A stretch of DNA of 50,590 nt, taken from positions 1 through 50,590 of the IMG/VR virus record IMGVR_UViG_3300044837_000106. One strand, given 5' to 3'. Under the pieces are notes generated by a model. The model ran no database searches, was not told the origin of the DNA, and saw only the letters and a list, made by a program, of their open reading frames with translations. Positions 40,569-48,324 of this stretch are shown piece after piece; positions within the stretch are counted from its first letter, which is position 1; every line of letters starts with the position of its first letter. This stretch comes from a virus. The position numbers and the translations under genes are program-made.

Positions 40569-41287
40569 TGGCAAGGGCCGGACTGAACTGCACCCTGAGC
40601 TATTCGTACAGCGGGAAGACGTACGCATTCCAGATCAGGGCCCAGGAGATTGCCTACGGGTCGCGCATGGTTGCCGAGGAGGCACAGGCGCGGACCCGGC
40701 GGGCGTACTACCCGCACCAGGTCTCCTCGATCCCCTTCTCGGTCACCCCGATCATCAAGGGGTACGCGGAGCGCACGGCCTTCTCGAACTTCCTCGGTGA
40801 CTACGTCAAGCGCATCCAGGACCCCTCCCTGAGCGTCTCGTCCTTCCCGACGATGAAGGTCGTCTGTGCCGCGCGGTCCTTCCAGCGCTGGGGCGTGCCC
40901 ACGTCCGGGATCGAGTGGGGAGACCACGTCGGCTCGATGGTCTGGACGCCCCAGGTGGTCTTCGAGACGCACGTGGACCAGTCCCTGGGGGACACCCCAG
41001 GCTCGTACGACTGGGTGTCCTTCTTCGTCTTCCAGAAGAACGCGCTGGAGGCCTCTCCGCAGCTCGCGTACTTCTACCCGAACGGCGTCCAGCTCTCCGG
41101 GGACCAGATCCCGGCCGCAGGTACGTTCGACCAGGTCACGTCGATCCAGGACATCCAGGACATCATCAACAACGGGACGAGCGGGGGATCCGACGCCGGT
41201 GACGTGGACACGGAGTGGGGCGGCGTGCCGTACCTGCCCGGCCAGGGCCCGAGTTCGATCATCCCTACGGGACCGGTGAGGAACTGA
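40568..41287 (+). CDS. Baseplate/tail hub component, 239 aa
   Basis: The GTG at 40568 overlaps the previous TAG. The 239-residue product is beta-rich, with TLSYSYSGKTYAFQIRAQEIAYGSR at the start and a central VTPIIKGYAERTAFSNFLGDYVKRI. Its C-terminus is Pro/Gly-rich (WGGVPYLPGQGPSS). Pairing with the tail tip gene and the hub gene suggests it belongs to the central baseplate. It is not recognised further. Confidence 0.62.
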   Translation: MARAGLNCTLSYSYSGKTYAFQIRAQEIAYGSRMVAEEAQARTRRAYYPHQVSSIPFSVTPIIKGYAERTAFSNFLGDYVKRIQDPSLSVSSFPTMKVVCAARSFQRWGVPTSGIEWGDHVGSMVWTPQVVFETHVDQSLGDTPGSYDWVSFFVFQKNALEASPQLAYFYPNGVQLSGDQIPAAGTFDQVTSIQDIQDIINNGTSGGSDAGDVDTEWGGVPYLPGQGPSSIIPTGPVRN

Positions 41288-41288
41288 C

Positions 41289-43832
41289 GTGGGTAGCTTC
41301 ATCTACGCGCCGCAGATCAAGGTCTACATCGAGACCGGCGGGAACCCCCAGGGCAACCGCAAGGTGCAGACCCTGGACGTCTCGGAAGACTTGATCTCCG
41401 GTCAGCTCACCCGGCGCGTGGACGGGGTGTCCGACTTCCAGTTCTCGCTGCTCAACCCGCGCAGGAAGTACGACCAGGTCTTCACTCCGAACGACCGGAT
41501 CACCGTGCTCATGAAGCGGGTGACCTGGCTGCGGGTGTTCACCGGGTATCTCAACCAGGTCCCGCTGATGACCGCGTGGCCGCGCAACGTTCAGCTCACG
41601 GCCTCGTGCTCCCTGAAGCGGCTCCAGTACTGGTACTGGGACCCGGAGTCGGCCTACACGCAGCAGATGATCATGAACTCTCTGTCCGCCGCTGCGGGGA
41701 CCGGCCAGACGAACGACGGCGGTATGACCAACGTCGTGCTGACCGTGCTCAAGGAGGTCGTCGGCTGGCCGGAGTCCAAGGTCCACATCGCCAAGATCCC
41801 GGACGACTGGTTCAAAGTCGCCTACAAGATCGCTCAGCAGGTCGACAAGAGCGCCCAGGAGTCCGACGACCTCGCCCAGCAGTTCTTCCAGTCCCTCGGC
41901 GGCGCCGGGACGACCGGCGGGACCACCGGGGGAGAGGTGGCCGACACCACGGGCCTCAAGGGCACCTACGGCGGCTACAACTCCAAGGACCAGCTCACCA
42001 ACGCGGTCAAGATCTACAACGCGGGCCGTTCCATGGGTGCGACCAAGAACGATCAGATCTGCGCGATCATGACGGCCATGCAGGAGTCCGGCCTCGTCAA
42101 CCTGGATCACGGCGACCTGGACTCCGTCGGCCTGTTCCAGCAGCGCCCCTCCCAGGGCTGGGGCACCAAGTCCCAGTGCATGGACCCGACGTACGCCGCG
42201 AAGAAGTTCTTCCAGACCCTGTTCAACATCAGCAACCGCGCCAAGATGTCGCTCGGCGTCGTCTGCCAGAAGGTCCAGCGGTCGGCCTACCCGGACGCCT
42301 ACGCCAAGCACCAGCCCGCCGCGACGGCCATGGTCAACGACATGTCGAAGTCCGGGGGCACCTCGGACATCGTCACCTCGGGCAAGCCCTCCGCCGGAGC
42401 CACTGGCACCGCGACCAACAAGCAGCTCATCCAGGTCGCCAAGGACCTCGTCACGACCTACCCGAGCATCCCGTACACCCAGAAGTACGGCGGGACCCAG
42501 CTCGCGGTCATCTCGAAGAACCCTCCGCCCGGTCTGGACTGCTCCTCGTTCATCCAGGCGGTTGTACTACGGGCGCTCGGCGGCCTGTACAACTTCCCCC
42601 GCACCACCACGACCCAGCTCCCGTTCTGCCGCAAGGTCTCGGTGGCCGTCGCCATGAAGACCCCGGGCGCACTGCTCTTCAAGGGCTCCCCGCCCCACCA
42701 CGTCGAGATGAGCATCGGCGACGGCAAGCACACGGTGGGGGCGCACCGTACGGGCACGTTCGCCTCGATCGAGGCCATCGGTGCCTCGTACTGGGACACC
42801 GGCGCCCTGATCCCCCGGATCGACTACGGCACGCTGGGCATGGGGGACGGTTCTGCGGGCGGCGGAACGACCACGGACACCCCGGGAGCCACGGCGGCCG
42901 GAACGGTCTACACGGACCCGTACAACACCACACCGGGGTACAACCCCAATGACCCCTTCGACAAGCTCTTCGGGGACACGGCATGGCAGCCGGTGGCGAG
43001 CCAGAAGAACGACACCGGCTACATCCTCAGCCAGTCCCTGACCGGCATCAAGAGCCTGATGAACGACCAGCCCCTGCTGCCGTACCTGAAGAACCTCTTC
43101 TCGGCGACCATGCGGTCCTTCTGCTCGGCTCCGAACGGTGACCTGATCTCCTGGTTCCCGGACTACTACGGCCTGTGGGGGACCTCGGCCAAGATGGTCG
43201 TGCAGCCGATCGAGGTGAAGGACTTCTCGGTCACCTGGGACGACAGCTTCTTCGTGACCCACCAGTTCGTCGCCACGACCCCGCAGGGAGGCGCCGGGCA
43301 GAACGGGCTCAACCTGGCTACGGGAGAGGTCTCCTCGCTCGTGAGCGCGGCCCTGGATCCCCTGGTGGTCGCCCAGAACCTGAGCTACACGCGAGGTATC
43401 GCCTCGATCGACATCCCGGCCCTGATGTACGCCCTCTTCAAGGTCGACGCCACGGAGCAGGCGGCTTCGGACTTCGCCCAGTGGATCTACCAGCGCTTCG
43501 GCGCCCGGCCGGACTTCCAGCAGCTCCCGAACCTCGTAGGGCCGTCGGCGCAGTTCTTCGCCTCGATCTACTACTTCATGCGTCAGTGGGCATACCAATA
43601 CAACGCGGACGTGCCGCTGACGTTCATGCCGGAGCTGTATCCCGGCATGCTGCTCCAGATCCCGGCCTTCAGCTTCCAGGGGTACGTCAACTCGGTGACC
43701 CACAGCTTCCAGTTCGGGGACGACGGCTACTTCAACACCACGGTGAACATCTCCGCCCCGGCCCGCCTCTCGGACACCGGCAACGCGGCGGACGTCCTGA
43801 TCGGCCTGCCCCGCGCAGGCGGTCTGATCTGA
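41289..43832 (+). CDS. Baseplate hub with two peptidoglycan hydrolase domains
   Basis: The 847-residue product begins and ends with hub-like beta domains (about 1-130 and 580-847, the latter with YPGMLLQIPAFSFQGYVNSVTHSF). Between them lie two enzymes. The first (about 235-350) is lysozyme/transglycosylase-like: AIMTAMQESGL with candidate Glu266, then DSVGLFQQRPSQGWG. The second (about 375-520) is NlpC/P60-like: GLDCSSFIQ with Cys418 and HHVEMSIGDG with His470-471. Together they could cut both the glycan and the peptide of the cell wall as the tube enters. The start is GTG after GAGGAAC; this ribosome site is weak, so coupling to the previous gene is likely. Confidence 0.87.
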   Translation: MGSFIYAPQIKVYIETGGNPQGNRKVQTLDVSEDLISGQLTRRVDGVSDFQFSLLNPRRKYDQVFTPNDRITVLMKRVTWLRVFTGYLNQVPLMTAWPRNVQLTASCSLKRLQYWYWDPESAYTQQMIMNSLSAAAGTGQTNDGGMTNVVLTVLKEVVGWPESKVHIAKIPDDWFKVAYKIAQQVDKSAQESDDLAQQFFQSLGGAGTTGGTTGGEVADTTGLKGTYGGYNSKDQLTNAVKIYNAGRSMGATKNDQICAIMTAMQESGLVNLDHGDLDSVGLFQQRPSQGWGTKSQCMDPTYAAKKFFQTLFNISNRAKMSLGVVCQKVQRSAYPDAYAKHQPAATAMVNDMSKSGGTSDIVTSGKPSAGATGTATNKQLIQVAKDLVTTYPSIPYTQKYGGTQLAVISKNPPPGLDCSSFIQAVVLRALGGLYNFPRTTTTQLPFCRKVSVAVAMKTPGALLFKGSPPHHVEMSIGDGKHTVGAHRTGTFASIEAIGASYWDTGALIPRIDYGTLGMGDGSAGGGTTTDTPGATAAGTVYTDPYNTTPGYNPNDPFDKLFGDTAWQPVASQKNDTGYILSQSLTGIKSLMNDQPLLPYLKNLFSATMRSFCSAPNGDLISWFPDYYGLWGTSAKMVVQPIEVKDFSVTWDDSFFVTHQFVATTPQGGAGQNGLNLATGEVSSLVSAALDPLVVAQNLSYTRGIASIDIPALMYALFKVDATEQAASDFAQWIYQRFGARPDFQQLPNLVGPSAQFFASIYYFMRQWAYQYNADVPLTFMPELYPGMLLQIPAFSFQGYVNSVTHSFQFGDDGYFNTTVNISAPARLSDTGNAADVLIGLPRAGGLI

Positions 43833-43842
43833 GGAGGTCGGC

Positions 43843-44649
43843 ATGTACCAGTCGGTCCTGGCCAAGCGGCAGGGCACCGGGTCCTCGGGGACCGGGTTCG
43901 CCTTCGTGCTCGTGGACATCAAGGAAGTCCATCCCGACACGAACATCTGTCTCGCGCGGGACGTAGACAACAACGCGAGCTACTACCAGCTCGGGCTGAA
44001 CAAGCGCGGGGAGACCGCGTGGCCCCAGGTGGGCGAGCAGTGGATCATCGACCGCTCGATGGGTCACTGGATGCTCCAGTGCAAGGTCACCGACACCCAG
44101 GCCCCGGTCTTCACCGGCAACTTCTCCGCGATGGACGCCGACCTGCTCCGGCTGGTGACGATCTTCCAGGGGATGGGCCTGATCCAGGACGGCACCACTG
44201 CCGGAACGGTGCCGTCCGTCACCGGCTCCCGGGCTCAGATCTCCCCGGCCGTCCAGCAGATCATCTCGATCCTGGACGCCAAGGGGATCCTGAACGACGC
44301 CACGACGGCCCCCACAGTCGCAGTGGACACCTGGATCACCCCGACCCTCGCAGCGGGCTGGACACCCTTCGCTGCGGGCGTGGCGCCCCGCTTCAAGCTC
44401 AACTACGACAACACCGTGACCGTGGAGGGGCGAGCAGTTCCGCCGGGCACCGTGACGGCCGGAGACCTCGTCTTCACGATCGACGCAGGGTTCCAGCCGC
44501 CGGTCTCGAAGTACTTCACGACCATGGTCGCCAACAGCGCGGTGGGCAACCTGATCTTCGGGGCCGACCGGAGCGTGAGGATCTGGGACTTCGGGGCCAC
44601 CACGGTGACCCGGCTGCTCATGCAGTGCCGCTACTCGCTGCTGCCCTGA
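43843..44649 (+). CDS. Baseplate spike-type protein with fibre-like C-terminus
   Basis: The ATG follows GGAGG. The N-terminal part of the 268-residue product (about 15-85) reads like the OB-fold of spike proteins (FAFVLVDIKEVHPDTNICLARDV, PQVGEQWIIDRSMGHWMLQCKV). A helical linker precedes a C-terminal beta domain (about 165-268: GWTPFAAGVAPRFKLNYDNTVTVEGRAV) like that of the fibre gene at 3429. It may form the tube-tip spike and reach the cell surface. OB-fold and tip role are inferred. Confidence 0.65.
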   Translation: MYQSVLAKRQGTGSSGTGFAFVLVDIKEVHPDTNICLARDVDNNASYYQLGLNKRGETAWPQVGEQWIIDRSMGHWMLQCKVTDTQAPVFTGNFSAMDADLLRLVTIFQGMGLIQDGTTAGTVPSVTGSRAQISPAVQQIISILDAKGILNDATTAPTVAVDTWITPTLAAGWTPFAAGVAPRFKLNYDNTVTVEGRAVPPGTVTAGDLVFTIDAGFQPPVSKYFTTMVANSAVGNLIFGADRSVRIWDFGATTVTRLLMQCRYSLLP

Positions 44650-44683
44650 TGTCCGGCGAACCTCCTCGCCGCTGAAAGGGTGA
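44650..44683 (+). promoter_or_regulatory. Late-promoter-like element P12
   Basis: TGTCC at 44650-44654, 21 bp, then AAGGGTGA at 44676-44683, merging with the GAGGAGGTG ribosome site of the gp25-like gene. It lies inside the tail operon, so it would boost baseplate genes. Confidence 0.6.
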
Positions 44684-44694
44684 GGAGGTGGCCC

Positions 44695-45120
44695 ATGAAG
44701 ACGCTGGCCCTGTCCGGCGGAGACCTGGTCCTGGGGTCCGGCGGGCTCCAGATGCTGGACGGTCCCGCCAAGATCCGCCAGGACGTGGCGCTGTGTCTGG
44801 GCGAGGAGTACGGGCTCGACCCATACCATTCCGGCTGGGGCTCTGTGCTGAAGAAGTACATCGGCCTCCCCATCACCGGGGACACGCCCATGCTGGTCCA
44901 GGCCGAGGTGAACCGGGTCCTCCAGCAGTACATCACCAACCAGCAGGCCCGCCTGGACGCTGCCGCGCTGAACAACCAGCAGCACACCGTCACGACGAAC
45001 GAGATCATCCGCACGGTGAACTCGGTCGACGTCTCCGTGCTGTTCGACACGGTCTCGGTCCTGATCAACCTCACGACCATGGCCGGACAGACGATGACGA
45101 TCTCCAGGACGGTGAGCTAG
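44695..45120 (+). CDS. Baseplate wedge protein, gp25-like
   Basis: The 141-residue product has LSGGDLVLGSGGLQMLDGPAKIRQDVALCLGEEYGLDPYHSGWGS, the conserved start of the gp25/W family (lysozyme-related fold, wedge component without need for enzyme activity). A helix and a beta-hairpin finish the protein. I chose ATG 44695 after GAGGAGGTG. Its TAG overlaps the GTG of the gpJ gene, the usual neighbour in contractile tails. Confidence 0.8.
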   Translation: MKTLALSGGDLVLGSGGLQMLDGPAKIRQDVALCLGEEYGLDPYHSGWGSVLKKYIGLPITGDTPMLVQAEVNRVLQQYITNQQARLDAAALNNQQHTVTTNEIIRTVNSVDVSVLFDTVSVLINLTTMAGQTMTISRTVS

Positions 45121-46949
45121 TGGCGACCACTCAGGCGGACATCGCCTCCCAGATGAAGGCCGCCCTCACGGTCTCCATGCCGGAGCTGGACACCTCCGTG
45201 GGAACCCCGGCGGCCAAGATCCTGGACGCGGTGGCGGGCTCCGTCTCGGACGCGTACGTGGAGAACCAGCTCCTGACGTACACGTACGACATCGACTCCA
45301 AGACCGATGCCGACCTGGACAGCTTCTGCCAGCTCTTCGGCATCGCACGCCTCCCGGCCAAGCGGGCGACCGGCACGGTCACCTTCACCCGGGGCTCGGA
45401 CAACACCGATGCGATCGTGTTCATCCCGATCAACTTCCAGATCACCTCGTCGACCGACACCGGGATCATCTTCCAGACGGTCACCGGCGCGACCATGAAC
45501 GTGGGGACCCTCTCGGTCTCCGTACCGGTCCAGGCGGTCGACGCGGGCCCCGGCGGCAACATCGGCCCGAACCTGATCACGAACATGTCCTCGCCCATCC
45601 AGGGCGTGGCTTCGGTGACCAACACGGCGGCCACCACCGGCGGTGTGGACCAGGAGACGGACACCGCGCTGCGGGCCCGCTGGAAGGCCACGGTCTTCCG
45701 GAACATGGCGGGCACCGAGGACATGTTCCTCGGGATCGCCCTGAACGACCCCGACTGCTTCGCGGCCCAGGTGGTCACGGCCACCAAGTCGATCCGCGAG
45801 CAGGTCCAGATCGTCTCCGGAAGCGCCACCTCCACGGTCAACGACGCCAAGTACGTCTTCGGCACGCCGGTCTTCCTCGGCGAGGACATCGACAACGGCG
45901 ATGTTTTCGTGAACGGGCACGACTACACCTTCACCGCGACCGTGCCGCCTTCGGTGACCGTGAACAACGCCACGGTGATCCCTGACGGGACGATCTGCGA
46001 CCTGGAGTACCAGTACACGCCAAACGCTTCCCGGTCGGACCCGGCCAACGCGATCCTGAACCGGATCGACGTATGGTGTGCGGGTGCCCGTGCGGTGGCC
46101 GCTCAGCAGTCCACGGTTTTTAAAAACACGGTCACCTTCACCACCTCCGGCACGATGAACCGGACGAACTTCGTACGGCCGGACGGCACCAACCCGACCA
46201 ACGCGAACGTGTACATCCCGCTCGCGTACGGACCGATCCTCACGGTCTCCCCGACGATCACCATCGCGTCCACGACGTACGGCCTCGCCACGGTCGCCAA
46301 CCCCATGGGCACGGTCACCGGCGGCGTCACGTACGCCTACCAGATCGTCCACGACAACACCTCGGCCGGATGGACTCCCATGTCCCGCTTCGGCCTGGAG
46401 TGGAACGCCGGGACCCTCCCGGCCAACAACGCGGTCTTCACCGTGGGCGTGGACGGCGCGTACACGTACAACGACATCCCCACCGCCGTGCAGAAGGAGA
46501 TCGACTCCTGGCGCCTGGCCGGTACGGACGCTCGGGCGCACCAGGCGACCAACGCTCTGCTGCGCTTCTCCTTCGCGATCATGTACGACCGGAACGCCTA
46601 CCCGCCCCAGGTCAACCAGGCGATCAACTCGGCCCTGTCGAGCTGGCTCAACTCGCTCGGGCTCTCGGCCGTGGTCCAGGTCTCCGACGCCCTCCAGACC
46701 GTGCACAACGTGCCCGGCGTGGACAACGTCCGCTTCCTCAACGGCTCGGACTACCCGAGCTGGACCTTCCCCACGACGAACAACTTCGCGGTGGGCGTTC
46801 AGCGCCTGACCCCGACCGGCACGGTGCAGACCTCGTACGTCACCTCCACGGGCCGCTCGCTGGACGTGAACTTCACCGACTCCGAGGTCCCGCAGTTCGG
46901 TGGCGGCATCTACGCACAGAAGGCCCAGAACTCGTGGGGGGCGTACTGA
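45120..46949 (+). CDS. Baseplate J-like protein
   Basis: The 609-residue product starts at GTG 45120 on the previous stop. The N-terminus (TSVGTPAAKILDAVAGSVSDAYVENQLL, DADLDSFCQLFGIARLPAKRATGTVTFTRG) and the following VQAVDAGPGGNIGPNLI and QETDTALRARWKA are classic gpJ features (wedge arm that holds the baseplate ring). A long insert (about 250-440) has Ig-like beta segments. The C-terminal domain includes NNVRFLNG-type segments close to the end (VPGVDNVRFLNGSD). It contains the A/T word TTTTTAAAAAC at 46117-46127, within codons. Confidence 0.85.
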   Translation: MATTQADIASQMKAALTVSMPELDTSVGTPAAKILDAVAGSVSDAYVENQLLTYTYDIDSKTDADLDSFCQLFGIARLPAKRATGTVTFTRGSDNTDAIVFIPINFQITSSTDTGIIFQTVTGATMNVGTLSVSVPVQAVDAGPGGNIGPNLITNMSSPIQGVASVTNTAATTGGVDQETDTALRARWKATVFRNMAGTEDMFLGIALNDPDCFAAQVVTATKSIREQVQIVSGSATSTVNDAKYVFGTPVFLGEDIDNGDVFVNGHDYTFTATVPPSVTVNNATVIPDGTICDLEYQYTPNASRSDPANAILNRIDVWCAGARAVAAQQSTVFKNTVTFTTSGTMNRTNFVRPDGTNPTNANVYIPLAYGPILTVSPTITIASTTYGLATVANPMGTVTGGVTYAYQIVHDNTSAGWTPMSRFGLEWNAGTLPANNAVFTVGVDGAYTYNDIPTAVQKEIDSWRLAGTDARAHQATNALLRFSFAIMYDRNAYPPQVNQAINSALSSWLNSLGLSAVVQVSDALQTVHNVPGVDNVRFLNGSDYPSWTFPTTNNFAVGVQRLTPTGTVQTSYVTSTGRSLDVNFTDSEVPQFGGGIYAQKAQNSWGAY

Positions 46950-46950
46950 G

Positions 46951-48324
46951 ATGACGACACCGATCTTCAACCAGTCGACGAGCTTCTTCGACACCTCGGC
47001 GACGACGAACACCGGGATCATCCCGCTCCAGTCGGACCCGGCCGGACCGGCTGTCACGGGCGTCGAGCGCGCCACGAACATGCTGCTCCCGGACGCTCCG
47101 ACGATGCAGCAGCTCAGCAACTTCCCGGACGACCTGTACGACCTGCGGGAGACCTCGGCGCTCGTACGGCTCATGAAGGTGCTGCTCGGCGACGCAGGGG
47201 TGGGCCAGCTTCGCAAGCGCACGATGGTGACCCGGCTGGAGTCGGCCCTCAATGGGGCGAACTTCTTCGACCTGGACCGCTTCTACGGCGCCATCTTCGG
47301 CGCCCTGCGCAACCCGGCCGAAGCCCTCGTGATCAACCCCATGGACGACGTCGCCACACCGGACGAGTGGGACTCGATCAAGGCGGCCGACGCCTCGTTC
47401 CGGGAGCGCATCTCCGAACTGGCGAAGGCCATCGCCATGGGCGGCACCATCCCGGGCCTCCAGCAGGCCGCTGAGGCCATCGTGCAGGCCCCGGTGGACA
47501 TCTACGAGTCCTGGCAGCTCCTGGACGCCTACGGGGACGTCCTCAGCTCCAGCCCCAACACCTGGGACGAGACGCAGGTTCTCTTCCCGACCTGGCAGAG
47601 CTTCCCCTCCACTACGACCTGGAACCGGGTGGAGGGCACCATCCAGGTCGGCCGGACGAACACCCTCTCGCGCTCCGAGATCATCGTGCGGCCCCGGAAG
47701 GACTACGCCTCCACGCCGGAGCACATCTACGACTTCCCGCGCGAGGAGAACGCGGTCGTCCGCGTGCTCCAGAAGCTGCGCCCGGCAGGGACGATCGTCA
47801 CCGTCGACCCCGATATGGGCGACCCCTACGTGGCCACGGGCATCTCCGGCCTCCAGGCCGACTCGGAGTTCTGGGAGATCGTCCCCAAGGTCCAGCCCAA
47901 GAGCGGGCTGATCGGCGAGACCACCGACGTCTACCCGTACTCCACCCAGCAGTCGGCGGCCAACGCCGCCACGGTGGCCGCAGGAGGCATCGTCCCCGCC
48001 GACGTCCACCGGGTGCTCCCCATCCCGCCCTGGCTCGCGTCGCAGGGCAAGACGTGGTCGTACAACGGCTCGATCTCGGCCGTCACCTCGTACACCTTCG
48101 CCCCGCCCGACTCGACAGACATCCTGGATGCTCAGGACAGCACTGCGAGCGCGTTCGCGGACGACCAGACCGTGGTCTACCGAGACGGCACGGAGGTCCG
48201 CTACACGGCCCGCAAGGGCGTCCTGAGTGCCCAGCAGGCCACAGCGGCCCAGACGGTCGCGGACGGCTCCCTGGTGGCCCACCCGTACACCGGCGACCGG
48301 AAGGCCGTACTGAGCCATGACTAG
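46951..48324 (+). CDS. Baseplate wedge-type protein, 457 aa
   Basis: The ATG at 46951 lies two bases after the gpJ stop. The 457-residue product has a helical N-terminal half (LYDLRETSALVRLMKVLLGDAGVGQLRKRTMVTRLESALNGANFFDLDRFYGAIFG) and then RERISELAKAIAMGGTIPGLQQAAEAIVQAPV, followed by a beta-rich C-terminal half. The position after gpJ matches the gpI-like or wedge-completing proteins of contractile tails. The end overlaps the next ATG by eight bases. Exact homology is not claimed. Confidence 0.68.
   Translation: MTTPIFNQSTSFFDTSATTNTGIIPLQSDPAGPAVTGVERATNMLLPDAPTMQQLSNFPDDLYDLRETSALVRLMKVLLGDAGVGQLRKRTMVTRLESALNGANFFDLDRFYGAIFGALRNPAEALVINPMDDVATPDEWDSIKAADASFRERISELAKAIAMGGTIPGLQQAAEAIVQAPVDIYESWQLLDAYGDVLSSSPNTWDETQVLFPTWQSFPSTTTWNRVEGTIQVGRTNTLSRSEIIVRPRKDYASTPEHIYDFPREENAVVRVLQKLRPAGTIVTVDPDMGDPYVATGISGLQADSEFWEIVPKVQPKSGLIGETTDVYPYSTQQSAANAATVAAGGIVPADVHRVLPIPPWLASQGKTWSYNGSISAVTSYTFAPPDSTDILDAQDSTASAFADDQTVVYRDGTEVRYTARKGVLSAQQATAAQTVADGSLVAHPYTGDRKAVLSHD

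Noticed and set aside
46117-46127. TTTTTAAAAAC in the gpJ gene as a regulatory site
   Set aside because: It is explained by Phe-Lys-Asn codons inside the reading frame; it is only noted because of the similar intergenic words.
33220-48324. Contractile tail genes considered as a bacterial contractile injection system
   Set aside because: Portal, prohead protease, scaffold, major capsid protein, endolysin and holin are present, so this is a complete phage rather than a headless device.
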